Of a DNA stretch of 64,000 nucleotides, positions 25,238 to 35,066 are shown piece by piece. How positions within the stretch are numbered: the stretch's first letter is position 1; every line of letters starts with the position of its first letter. The notes below the pieces were generated by a model. That model searched no databases. It was not told where the DNA came from and saw nothing but the letters and a program-made list of their open reading frames with translations. A program made the translations under genes and the position numbers. Source of the DNA: an uncultured Fidelibacterota bacterium (GTDB lineage Bacteria > Fidelibacterota > UBA8477 > JABMPR01); NCBI GenBank assembly GCA_937888365.1, contig CALBFA010000074.1, positions 45,173 to 109,172 of the forward strand. Direction: 5' to 3'.

Positions 25238-28200
25238 CTATTTTAATAGCGTAACTTTCTCCATGATGCTATTTTCGCCATTGGAAATCTTAACAAAATA
25301 AAGTCCTGAGCCAACTTTTGACCCAAAATTGTCATTTCCATTCCATCGAACGGAATGTGCACCTGGCGTTAAATCGCTACTGATTTCATTATAAATTTGC
25401 TGGCCTAAAGTATTGTAAACCTGGAATTGTACATGACTTAATTTGGCAATTTTAAAGCTGAAGGTAATGCTAGGGTTGAATGGGTTAGGAAATGCGGAAA
25501 TCAGCTCGAATTCTTCTGGAATTTCTGCAATTGAGATATCACGAACAAGACCTTCTTTTCCAAGTGATTCTTGTGCTTTACGAATTTGGATGCCGTGACC
25601 CGAACCTAAATTTATTTTCGAAATGCCGTCACCCGTTTTATATGCAATAATTTTCGTAAGATCTTCAAACTTTGATGTCGAAATGGCATAACCAGGGATT
25701 TGACGTGCGGCTTGAAAATCCGTCGCATTGATTTCGATTTCGAATGCGCCAGAATTTCTGGGTATGTACCAGATTTCCCCGTTTTCAATAATGATTTCAC
25801 CGCTTTCGTTGGCTTGATTCAAGGCACCGTTCAATCCGAGAAGAGAATTCACCATCATCACGACATCACCAACATTTAATAATGAGTCACCACTCATATC
25901 GGCTGCCCAATATTCGCATTCGCCAACATCTGATCCATTAAGGAGGTAGTTAATCGTGACAATCAAGTCTTGAACGTTTCGTTGCCCATCATGATTTACG
26001 TCGGAGCGAGCCCAACCAGGACATGGTACAATAGCGTCTGTCCGTGTTGTAAAACGTATGGCTGTCTCATCATCAAGGACATTGGCTGTCATTGGATAAG
26101 TATTATTGAATGTGTATTCGAGTCCCATTGTTGAAGTCTGGTCTTCGATACCGATTGTGGAATAATTACCATGGGAACTTGAAGAGGACGAGCCTGCATC
26201 AACATTATTAAAGGTTTTATATTGGACAATTATATCGCTATTCCCATCCGCATTATTGTAATAGAGTGGGTCAAGTAGTAATATCTGGAATGTCTCAATA
26301 CTACTCCCAAAAGCATTAAGCATTCTGTCCCATTCGATTATATATTGGTTTCTAACTTGGTCATAGTAAGTATAAATACCTGATGTACTATTCATATATA
26401 AATCATCCCAAAAACCAGCAACCATCGCTGATGGCCCTAAAGGACCTGGGATTCTCCAATTACGAAAGTTTGCCACATCACTTTCACCAAAACCGATATA
26501 TCCATTGGATCCAATTGAAATTTGAGTATAGGTTTCACCGTAGAATCCAACATTAAATGGAATCGTGACGGTTGCCATTTCTTCGTCATTATTCCCCGAA
26601 TCAATAATGCCCGTATTAAGACCTGCTCCACCGAGAGATGGCGCAATTTCGTACCAAGTATATACGGGAGCGAGTGCATAGGCTAGATCATTATAATCAT
26701 AGCACATATAGCCATAAGCATCAGGCCCTAATGGGTCAGTTGCGCTTGGTGTACCAATTGGGAGCATAAACTGAATAGCGTTTTCAAAACCACTGTCATC
26801 TGAAAAAAGAACCGACATTGGAAGTGATGTCCCAATCGTAAGCTGACCATCTAATTGGATGCTAAAAGGAGCATCAGAATTCGAAGCAAATTCATCGAGC
26901 CCCGCATCCGTAAATACTTTTGTACCTTCAAGAACAACAACATCATTCGATAAACTAGTGAGTGTCCCCGTCAAATTACTGGTTGCCACCAAGCCAAAGT
27001 TTTCAGCACTCAAACTTAATGTCGTAATTTCACCAGGATCGAAAGAAGGAATCGTTTCGGCATTTTCAAATATTCCGTCAATTTGAAGTGCTGGGCCTGA
27101 GATAGGAATCGCAATATAATCGGTCCATGAAAAATTATCTCCGCTATAAATCACTCGAAATTCCACATTAGAATTACCTGGATAATTAGCGGGAATAGTA
27201 ATAGAGATGGGTGTCGTTGTTGCATCTGCTCCAATTGCAACTTGTCCAAGTACTTGGTTAACAGTAAATTCGATTTCACTGGAAAGTGAAACGATATCAA
27301 CACTCAAATTTTCGGCAGTAGCAATACCCGAATTATTGAATGATAAACTTAGGTTTGCAGTCTCTGCTGGATTAAGAGCGCCATCACTGTTGCTTTCACC
27401 TGAAAGCGTCAAACCTGAGTAATCCATAGTAACATCCGTATTGATGACAGTTATAGTGTTTTGAACAGGGATATAATCATGTTTGCTAACCGTCACTGTA
27501 ATGTCGGATAAGTCCATACTTGCTATCGGAATTGCGACTTCACCGTTCGCGTCGGTATATCCAGATTCAAATACAATATCTTCGCCTTGAAGCACCGTTA
27601 CCCACGCATCAGCGATAGGAACGCTGAACATATTCAAAACAGAAACCAACAAATAATCAGCGGATTGGATAACAGTGTCTGCATGTTCAACACTTAAGTA
27701 TTGGGGAACGCCTGTCCAAAGTTCGACACCAGGGTCGCCCATAAGGTTGTTCCAATGAGAGAATATTTTTACATAATTATGTTCGTCGTTTGGATAACTA
27801 AGGTTAAGGTTATACCAACCGCGAGCTAGAGCTGCACCGGCATAAACTAAATTTTCGTTAAAAATCCCGTGAAATATTCCGCCGGTTACGCAGTTATTAT
27901 AAAGTGTATGGGTGCCTGTAGTTGCCGTTCCAACGGCGCCAATAGCGCCCTTGGGAACAGAAGGTGTTCCTACCGTTAAAAATCGCTCTGAGCGTGCATA
28001 TTGTTCATTCTGAAAGCTACCTGTTCCACACGTAATAATACTGACGAAAGGAAGGTGAGAGCCGTTATTCAAAGCGTCTGTATTGGAATTTCCCCAACCA
28101 CTCATCCCAAGCCATCCGCGATACGCCATATAGGAAACACCTGCGTTAATACCTGTTGATATTGTTGACGTAAAACCACCTGTATATGCTGTATAGTTTC

Positions 28201-29392
28201 CACTAAATCCATTATCTTGTAGAAGCTCGTCAACATAATGCATCGTTTCGACAGTCGATTGCCCTGAAGAATTAGGATCGCCAATTAATACTGCACGTGT
28301 AAACCATTGTGTGTTGATCATATCAGGCATTTTTTCGTAGTTCAATATTTTAGAAACAATATTGAGTAATTCCGTTGTTGTTTGAAACGTCAAGCGCCCC
28401 AGAAATGCATCAGCAATATTATCTTCCCCACTTAATTCTGTATAAGGATGGTCGCCTTCGCCACTATAATTTGACCATGATTCTGTCCACGTTGGCACTG
28501 AAAATGTATTATTAGTTGCATCACCAACGATACAAATAAACTCGGGTGGATTCACGCCATTGTCATAAGCCGTTTGTATATAATTTTTGATGGCACTTGT
28601 CGTGTTTGAGACAACGCCGCCTGTTGTTAATAATTGTATATCAAATCCTTTTTGATGTTTCCAGTCGATCACACTTTGAAGAATCCCCAATACACTCAAA
28701 TTATTTCTGGCGACAAATAGATAAGACGGTCTTTGGAAGTTATCGCTGGCGATAACTTCATAATTTTCCACCGTAGCGCGATAGAAAGGTTCGAACATTT
28801 TTGATGTAGGATGATCAGCTTTTACTAAGTTTTGTTCATGTTGTACTTGAATTGATAAATCGGATGTAAAGCGCAATTCTTTTGTAACAGGATTATATTG
28901 AAAAGGAGAAATTTCAACCGGTATCATTGTTACATCTCTCATTGTTACGCGTGGATGCGCAATGGCTTGAGTGCGTGGATACCAATTATCGTCTGAATAA
29001 ATAGCATTATCTTTAAAATAACCTTTTGCCATCTCTTGAGCTTCTATTTGCTCAGGAATAACGGGCGTAAGATTTATATCAGAAATAATCTGACTTTCAG
29101 TTGAATTTATATTTAACCAAATATTTCCCTCTTTCGGGACCGCAACCATGACGGTTGTTGTAGGCAATTCTGGCACCCCAAGTAAACGAATGCTGCCATT
29201 TAAATTGGAAACGATTCTATCGAATTCGCCTTGTTCTAATTGTATTTTACCTAAGCTAAATTCAACTGAATTTAAATTAATTTCTGTTCCAGATGTTGAC
29301 ATTTCAATCACATTTACGTTCGATTCTGCAGCGAAAAGACCCAGTGATAAAATCAGTGTGAGGATTAAAATTTTTATTTGATGGAAGATCAT
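25238..29392 (-). CDS. Gingipain-like C25 peptidase with propeptide, dockerin and T9SS sorting domain
   Basis: 1384 residues from ATG 29392, with AAAGGAGAG giving an excellent ribosome site; the frame continues to 29476 without one. Signal peptide residues 1-21, a propeptide-like region to about 215, then a C25 peptidase domain with the Cys in SIITCGTGSF (Cys455). The expected Gly-His-Gly is Arg-Gly-Trp (425-427). Ig-like repeats follow, then a 200-residue domain (NWRIPGPLGPSAM) shared with the next peptidase, a dockerin pair (DVNHDGQRNVQDL and DMSGDSLLNVGDV, residues about 1125-1190), and a T9SS domain (SAFPNPFNPS, ending VTLLK). Exported to the cell surface; first gene of the operon with the two-component system. 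Confidence 0.9.
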   Translation of the reverse strand: MIFHQIKILILTLILSLGLFAAESNVNVIEMSTSGTEINLNSVEFSLGKIQLEQGEFDRIVSNLNGSIRLLGVPELPTTTVMVAVPKEGNIWLNINSTESQIISDINLTPVIPEQIEAQEMAKGYFKDNAIYSDDNWYPRTQAIAHPRVTMRDVTMIPVEISPFQYNPVTKELRFTSDLSIQVQHEQNLVKADHPTSKMFEPFYRATVENYEVIASDNFQRPSYLFVARNNLSVLGILQSVIDWKHQKGFDIQLLTTGGVVSNTTSAIKNYIQTAYDNGVNPPEFICIVGDATNNTFSVPTWTESWSNYSGEGDHPYTELSGEDNIADAFLGRLTFQTTTELLNIVSKILNYEKMPDMINTQWFTRAVLIGDPNSSGQSTVETMHYVDELLQDNGFSGNYTAYTGGFTSTISTGINAGVSYMAYRGWLGMSGWGNSNTDALNNGSHLPFVSIITCGTGSFQNEQYARSERFLTVGTPSVPKGAIGAVGTATTGTHTLYNNCVTGGIFHGIFNENLVYAGAALARGWYNLNLSYPNDEHNYVKIFSHWNNLMGDPGVELWTGVPQYLSVEHADTVIQSADYLLVSVLNMFSVPIADAWVTVLQGEDIVFESGYTDANGEVAIPIASMDLSDITVTVSKHDYIPVQNTITVINTDVTMDYSGLTLSGESNSDGALNPAETANLSLSFNNSGIATAENLSVDIVSLSSEIEFTVNQVLGQVAIGADATTTPISITIPANYPGNSNVEFRVIYSGDNFSWTDYIAIPISGPALQIDGIFENAETIPSFDPGEITTLSLSAENFGLVATSNLTGTLTSLSNDVVVLEGTKVFTDAGLDEFASNSDAPFSIQLDGQLTIGTSLPMSVLFSDDSGFENAIQFMLPIGTPSATDPLGPDAYGYMCYDYNDLAYALAPVYTWYEIAPSLGGAGLNTGIIDSGNNDEEMATVTIPFNVGFYGETYTQISIGSNGYIGFGESDVANFRNWRIPGPLGPSAMVAGFWDDLYMNSTSGIYTYYDQVRNQYIIEWDRMLNAFGSSIETFQILLLDPLYYNNADGNSDIIVQYKTFNNVDAGSSSSSSHGNYSTIGIEDQTSTMGLEYTFNNTYPMTANVLDDETAIRFTTRTDAIVPCPGWARSDVNHDGQRNVQDLIVTINYLLNGSDVGECEYWAADMSGDSLLNVGDVVMMVNSLLGLNGALNQANESGEIIIENGEIWYIPRNSGAFEIEINATDFQAARQIPGYAISTSKFEDLTKIIAYKTGDGISKINLGSGHGIQIRKAQESLGKEGLVRDISIAEIPEEFELISAFPNPFNPSITFSFKIAKLSHVQFQVYNTLGQQIYNEISSDLTPGAHSVRWNGNDNFGSKVGSGLYFVKISNGENSIMEKVTLLK

Positions 29393-29549
29393 ATACTCTC
29401 CTTTGAGTTCTTTGATTGTGCAGCAATATAGTCGAGACTCTAAGTCCCTGAAATGCCATCTATTTAACAATTTCATAAATATATGAGAAATTGAATCTTT
29501 TTTTGGGTATGTGGATTGCGTTTATGGCGTAACAATAATTGAGAAAAAA

Positions 29550-29578
29550 GAAAGCCCCTATCCAAAATAGAGGCTTTC
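29550..29578 (-). terminator. Rho-independent terminator after the second C25 peptidase gene
   Basis: Stem GAAAGCC / GGCTTTC with an inner CTAT/ATAG extension; on the minus strand it is followed by CTTTTTTCTC. It separates the 29604 gene from the peptidase-sensor operon downstream. Confidence 0.8.
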
Positions 29579-29603
29579 TATAATTGATGTGAAATGGTTA
29601 AAT

Positions 29604-32600
29604 CTATTTCAAGAATGTAATTTTCTGCATCTGATGTTCACCTGAGATTTCGAGCGTAATAAGATAGATCCCGCTTGCAAAATCAAAATGATTGAGATGG
29701 ATTTCTCGTTGTCCTGGCAATAAAGATATATTGGAGAGCTCATGAACGACTTGACCCTTTAGATTATAAATTTTGAGTTCCCCTATGCCTCCCTCATAAA
29801 TATGAATCGGTAAAACAACGCTACGATTAAATGGATTCGGATAAGCAGAGCCTAAGGTAAAAGTACCAGAAGTTCCAATCTTTTCATCAATACTCGTTTG
29901 ATAATTTTCTGGCTCATCCGTTGTAAAACGGATGGCTAAACCAGCTTGCAAAGGTGTCGCTCCAGGCGCATAGTGACGATTATGAACATATTGCACGCCA
30001 TCATTCTGATCCGGTGATTCGATGCCAACTGTCGTATAATTGTTCGTCGCATCAACATCTTCTACAGCTGCGTATTGAAATTCAATAATGCCTGTTCCAT
30101 CCTGAGCAACAACATAATTAGGGTCGTAGAGTAATATTTGAAATGTTTCGATGGACGTATTGTCTCCAAAGCCATTGGGAACATTATAATATTCGATAAT
30201 AAGCGCATGTTTCGTCTCGTCATACATCGTATAGATATCTATTTGTCCACCCTCAGGATAGTCTAAATCGTCCCAAAAAGGAGCAATCATCGCATCAGGT
30301 CCAAGCGGGCCAGGTATGGACCAGTTTCGAAAAAAATCAATATTGTATTCACCAAACGCGACCCAGCCGTTCGAACAAATAGTGAGACGATTATCCATAT
30401 CGCCGAAATAATTGAAATCAAAAGGTAAATCAAAAAAGATATGGTCATCATCCGATAAAATATGGTGTGTAGCAGAAGAATTTTCAGCCAATTCAATCCA
30501 ATCATATACAGGCGCTAGACCAGGGTAAGCGATATCAAAATTATCATAAGCCCAATAACCATAATCACAAGGAGGCGTTGGGTCACTTGTCTCAATAGAG
30601 CCAATGAGCAGCGTCTGTCTCACAATAAAACATGGATTTGTTGAACCCGCGACAAAGACATCAATTTCAACGGGAAGCGTACTTCCGCTGGAAACATTTC
30701 CCAAACTCCCGCTAAAGACATCATCCGTAAAAGTAAAAGCCTCATTGATGAGTGTTGCTGACGCCGTGTTATCCGAAAAAGTCGCGTAATCAGCGAGTCC
30801 ACGGATTTCAAAATTGAAAACGGTATTACTCAAATATCCCGAAATAAGTCCGTCCAAATTGAGGGAAAAGTTTGCGTTTGGCAAAAGCCCCATTGCATCA
30901 GCTAAAACACTCATGCTTGATTGGACAATTGAAAGCGGCACACCATATTCAAGCGTTTCGCCATTTATCGTAATATCTAAAAGGAGTTCTCTGTCCTCCC
31001 AGGAAATATTGGGCATAGAAAGTTCTGGACCCGATATGGGGACACCATTATTACTTACAGCATTCACTAGAAAAGATTGTGAATAATCCTCACCGCTCGT
31101 GATTGTAACATCAAAATTAACCGTCGTATTCGATACGTTTTTAAATTGAGGCGTCCATGTCCCTTGCCCTGCTACCATTTGGTTGGCAAGTCCTGCGAAT
31201 TGAAATCCAGAACCTGTAGCGAGTACGATGTCAAAGCTTTGAGGTAAGAAACCTTGTGCATTCAATGTAATGCTTAGATTTGTATTGGATGTCTCACCAA
31301 AGGGTTTCCCATCAAATCGATAGATACGAATGTCACTATTTTCCCAGCGACCCGATCCAACAAGCAGGCCGTCTTGAATAAGACTAAATACACCTTTAGG
31401 TATCGCCGAAACTTGTAAACGAATGAGTCCATCGTCTTTCGAAGGCGCGCCAAAATCGCTCAATGTCACAGGCATAATATCAGGTGTTTTGAGCCAAACG
31501 GGCAAACTTGGATCACCAATAATATTGTAGGTATGGAAATAAAATTCGGCCATTTCGCCAGGGTCGAGCTCGTCTGTATATTCGCTCATAAAAGATATTT
31601 TGGATGCCAATAGCGCGGGACCGAGCTCACTAGCACGACCTTCTAATAATTCGTCCCACATACCAGAATTAAGGGCATTATTATATTTTGTTCGCGTATG
31701 TAAATCAGAAGGTGCAATCACCGCAACAGCGCCAGATGGAATCGAAAGTGTACCTGATGTCAATAATGCTTCGCAAAAAGCAGGGTCAACAGGACTATCG
31801 AATTTTCCTGTCCCGCATACAAAGCTGAAAACGATAGGAAGCATCGTTCCATTTGTGAGTTGACCTTCGTCGAAATCAGAGATATGAAATTGAGGATAAT
31901 GCCATCCGTGAGAGTCACCCCAACCTCGATAATTAGCAATACCGACGCCATTATTGAAAGCAGCTTGAATTTGATTGGGTGAGACAATTGGCGGAAAAAA
32001 GACAGTATCGATTTGTGAATACCCGAAATTATTAAGACGGTCTCTCAACCAACGGGATGTCCAAACCGGCGTTAAAATAGTTCCTGTATCTGCATAATTC
32101 CCCGCGACAATGACCGTTCTATCTAAATAACCCGAGGTCGTATTGGGGTTTTCAGAATAAATCAATGTTTTGTTGATGACGCGTGCGAGCTCATTTTGAG
32201 TATCGACAGGCCAGCGACCAATAATGGCCTCTGGGAAATAATCATCACCTTCGATTAAAACATAAGGCAAATCACTGACATCATTTTCGGGACCGTAGGT
32301 AAAAGACGGTAAGGCAAATGCGCCTGTGACATCACCAATAAGTAATACATATTCCAAAGGATTATTGGTATAATAATCAGCAATATAGTTTTTAATGGAT
32401 GTCGATGACTGTCCTGTTTGCGTTAATGATGCCATCGTTACGACAAACCCTTGACGCTCCTTTGCCTGTTTAAATAGACCAAGATAGGGGCTTGCGATGA
32501 CGGCATCGGTACCGACAATTAAATAGTGTCCGCGCTGAAAACTATTCCAATGATAATTTTGATTAATTTCAGGATAATGGGCGCTTATGGCTTCCAGCCC

Positions 32601-32675
32601 CAATGGACCTTGCTTCGCCATCACAATAGTAACGAGACTTAAAATGATGATACTAATTTTTAGAGTGCCTTTCAC
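29604..32675 (-). CDS. Gingipain-like C25 peptidase without propeptide, T9SS-sorted
   Basis: 1023 residues. Signal peptide, then the C25 domain directly from about residue 48 (YLIVGTDAVIASPY), without the roughly 200-residue propeptide of its neighbour. The Cys of VFSFVCGTGKFD (Cys287) is present; Gly-His-Gly is Arg-Gly-Trp (250-252), with a His nearby in DSHGW (His256). Middle beta-rich domains follow, then the shared domain (NWSIPGPLGPDAM), and a T9SS sorting domain (SAYPNPFNRS, ending ITFLK). It is likely a surface-exposed cysteine peptidase or peptidase-like protein. The three genes upstream are 15 and 12 bases apart, so it closes an operon with the M14 and propeller genes and has its own terminator. 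Confidence 0.9.
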   Translation of the reverse strand: MKGTLKISIIILSLVTIVMAKQGPLGLEAISAHYPEINQNYHWNSFQRGHYLIVGTDAVIASPYLGLFKQAKERQGFVVTMASLTQTGQSSTSIKNYIADYYTNNPLEYVLLIGDVTGAFALPSFTYGPENDVSDLPYVLIEGDDYFPEAIIGRWPVDTQNELARVINKTLIYSENPNTTSGYLDRTVIVAGNYADTGTILTPVWTSRWLRDRLNNFGYSQIDTVFFPPIVSPNQIQAAFNNGVGIANYRGWGDSHGWHYPQFHISDFDEGQLTNGTMLPIVFSFVCGTGKFDSPVDPAFCEALLTSGTLSIPSGAVAVIAPSDLHTRTKYNNALNSGMWDELLEGRASELGPALLASKISFMSEYTDELDPGEMAEFYFHTYNIIGDPSLPVWLKTPDIMPVTLSDFGAPSKDDGLIRLQVSAIPKGVFSLIQDGLLVGSGRWENSDIRIYRFDGKPFGETSNTNLSITLNAQGFLPQSFDIVLATGSGFQFAGLANQMVAGQGTWTPQFKNVSNTTVNFDVTITSGEDYSQSFLVNAVSNNGVPISGPELSMPNISWEDRELLLDITINGETLEYGVPLSIVQSSMSVLADAMGLLPNANFSLNLDGLISGYLSNTVFNFEIRGLADYATFSDNTASATLINEAFTFTDDVFSGSLGNVSSGSTLPVEIDVFVAGSTNPCFIVRQTLLIGSIETSDPTPPCDYGYWAYDNFDIAYPGLAPVYDWIELAENSSATHHILSDDDHIFFDLPFDFNYFGDMDNRLTICSNGWVAFGEYNIDFFRNWSIPGPLGPDAMIAPFWDDLDYPEGGQIDIYTMYDETKHALIIEYYNVPNGFGDNTSIETFQILLYDPNYVVAQDGTGIIEFQYAAVEDVDATNNYTTVGIESPDQNDGVQYVHNRHYAPGATPLQAGLAIRFTTDEPENYQTSIDEKIGTSGTFTLGSAYPNPFNRSVVLPIHIYEGGIGELKIYNLKGQVVHELSNISLLPGQREIHLNHFDFASGIYLITLEISGEHQMQKITFLK

Positions 32676-32690
32676 TCAATAACCTCTTTC

Positions 32691-35054
32691 TTATTTATAG
32701 AAAAATACTTTCTGTTGATTCGTAAAACTTTCACCTTTTACCTGTACGATATAGACACCTGTGCTCACTGAATTTCCCGATTGATCCAATCCATTCCATT
32801 GCCAATAATGTTGACCTTTAGGCGCAATGAACTGGTGCGTATAAATTTGCTGACCTACAATATTATAGACTGCAATGTGTAACATTTCTTGATCTGGCAA
32901 TGCGTAGTGAACGCGTGTAAAATTCCTTGCAGGATTTGGATTAATACCCGAAAGGTGGCCTCTAATAATTTTCTCAGATTGCCTTGCTTCTTTTTGGTCA
33001 TCAATTGAAACATAAGCTTGATTACTCGAATAAACTTCAAGGGAATTGATATGCCATCCGCGATAGCCAACTTTTTCGTCGCATTTAAATTGTAAGAAAA
33101 GCTGAATAGCAGAAGGAAGACTATCCGTGATAACAATCCAATCATCATGGAAATCGAAATCATGCCCATCATATTTTTTTTCAGCAACGATTCCGCCGAC
33201 TAAGGATTTTACGACGACATAAATGCTATCATCGGCCCATTCCATTTCGTACTTATGATTAATTTTTATGGCGACTTGCTCGGCGTCTACAGGTAAATTG
33301 ATTGCAGGAGAGTAAATGAAATCATCTCTAACTTCATCACTATAAAAAAGAGTCGATTGTGTCTTTAAAATACTCCACTCAACCAGCCAATCACCACCAA
33401 GACTTGTCCAATTTGACAAATCATTAAATGGCTCTAAAAACAATGATAATGCAGGATTGAGTTGCATATTTAATGTTTGAACATAGCCTGGCGTCCCTGT
33501 CAGTACATGTGTTTGAGGGAAATAGCCATCGGCAAAAATGCTCACCTTTGCTTTATCTGTTCGTCGATTAAAAGCATAATTGCCCGGTGTCAAAGTCAAT
33601 GAATCCAACCCTTCATCATCATCCCACACCACAAGATAAGATTGGCTATCGTCGCTGAGTGTCAGGGCAAATTCATGTATTGGATAGGGTACAAGTGCCA
33701 TATCGACAGGCGTTATATAATTATCAGAAACAGGAATTTGAGACAAAGAATCGGCCATATATCCAGGAGCATCAACAATGACACGATACGCGCCTGGAAT
33801 AAGAATGCGTCGATAACGACCAAAAATATCGGTCGTGCGAGGTTTCATCATACCGCCTTCTTGCGGAATATAAGTGCCATCGAGTTGTAATTTTTCTATC
33901 TGAACCGTTGCACCTTGCAACTCAACATTGTCGGATGCATCCGTAATAATACCCGTTATCTGCGCCTTACTCACGCCAGGATATCCCATTGCTCGGTCAA
34001 TGATAAATGTACAAGCGACTAAATTTCGTGTCACTGTATCTTCAATAATAAGGGAATCAGGCTGTAAATTGTGGGTTCCAACCTCGATTAAAAATTGAAT
34101 GCTCCCCGTCTGACTATAAAACCAATCAGGCGCTTTGCCACGTAAAGTATTGCCTGCCGCTAAATGATAATGTCCATCTCCCGCTTCATTGATGATTAAT
34201 TCAGAAACTCTAGCTGCTAATTGATAGATATGTTCATAATCGGGACTTTTTTTAATATTGCCCCAATTCCACGGATAATAGACAATTTCAGGTGTTCCGC
34301 TTCGAGCCGAGTGATAAGAAACAGAAAAAACAAAATTTTTCGATAAAGCCAAGTCGCGGATGGCTTGTGTCTCGGTTTCGGAAAATGCTTCAAAGCCTCG
34401 GAAATAATCATAATCCCCGACTAAATAGCCATCACCATGAAGCCAATTAAAATCATAATTACGATTTAGATCAATGCCATCTTCATCATAGCCAATTCCG
34501 TCCCAATAATCGAAGGTTCCATTGCCGTTCGCGTCTGTAAAATTCTTTCGATACGTAACATCCAGTCCGTCATGGACAACGGTTAGACCTTCCGGGTTAT
34601 ACGTCGGAACGATGTAAATCTCTGTATTTGCAAGCCACGCAGTAACACGCGTATTCCCATTTGAATACCCCGTCAACACTTTATTTAATAGGCCGAGAGT
34701 GATTTCTACACCCAACACTTCTTCGGCGTGACACTGACCCAAAAATAAAACTGCAGGCTCGTCTTCTGCAACGTCAGGATTATTCGATAATTTTATGGCG
34801 CGAATGGGTAAATGATCGTTCGTTGATTGACCGATTTCAAAAATGCGCAAAATGGACGAGTAGCTTGAATCAGCCGCCAAAGAATCGAGTAAATAATTAA
34901 TTTCCTCTAAAGTGTGAAATCGTTCATCGAGAGCACTTTCCACCATAATGGATGTTGATGCAGAAGCCGTGGAAGAACTTGGCTCATTTGCATGCAAAGC
35001 AAGGCTAATACTCGAAAATAATAGAATCAATACAAAACGGCGTCTCAAGAACAT
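32691..35054 (-). CDS. M14 zinc carboxypeptidase, T9SS-sorted
   Basis: 787 residues with a signal peptide (RRFVLILLFSSISLALHANE). Zinc carboxypeptidase domain, about residues 45-350: HAEEVLG gives the H-x2-E ligands, YNPEG and LNRNYDFNW the substrate-binding Asn-Arg, SYHSARSG the third ligand His, and LIEVGTH the catalytic Glu, so the site is complete. A carboxypeptidase regulatory-like domain follows (QITGIITDASDNVELQGA), then a beta-sandwich and a T9SS sorting domain (NPNPARNFTR, ending VFFYK). It should trim C-terminal residues from peptides outside the cell. It sits between the propeller protein and the C25 peptidase in one operon. Confidence 0.92.
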   Translation of the reverse strand: MFLRRRFVLILLFSSISLALHANEPSSSTASASTSIMVESALDERFHTLEEINYLLDSLAADSSYSSILRIFEIGQSTNDHLPIRAIKLSNNPDVAEDEPAVLFLGQCHAEEVLGVEITLGLLNKVLTGYSNGNTRVTAWLANTEIYIVPTYNPEGLTVVHDGLDVTYRKNFTDANGNGTFDYWDGIGYDEDGIDLNRNYDFNWLHGDGYLVGDYDYFRGFEAFSETETQAIRDLALSKNFVFSVSYHSARSGTPEIVYYPWNWGNIKKSPDYEHIYQLAARVSELIINEAGDGHYHLAAGNTLRGKAPDWFYSQTGSIQFLIEVGTHNLQPDSLIIEDTVTRNLVACTFIIDRAMGYPGVSKAQITGIITDASDNVELQGATVQIEKLQLDGTYIPQEGGMMKPRTTDIFGRYRRILIPGAYRVIVDAPGYMADSLSQIPVSDNYITPVDMALVPYPIHEFALTLSDDSQSYLVVWDDDEGLDSLTLTPGNYAFNRRTDKAKVSIFADGYFPQTHVLTGTPGYVQTLNMQLNPALSLFLEPFNDLSNWTSLGGDWLVEWSILKTQSTLFYSDEVRDDFIYSPAINLPVDAEQVAIKINHKYEMEWADDSIYVVVKSLVGGIVAEKKYDGHDFDFHDDWIVITDSLPSAIQLFLQFKCDEKVGYRGWHINSLEVYSSNQAYVSIDDQKEARQSEKIIRGHLSGINPNPARNFTRVHYALPDQEMLHIAVYNIVGQQIYTHQFIAPKGQHYWQWNGLDQSGNSVSTGVYIVQVKGESFTNQQKVFFYK

Positions 35055-35066
35055 TACTAAATTCTC

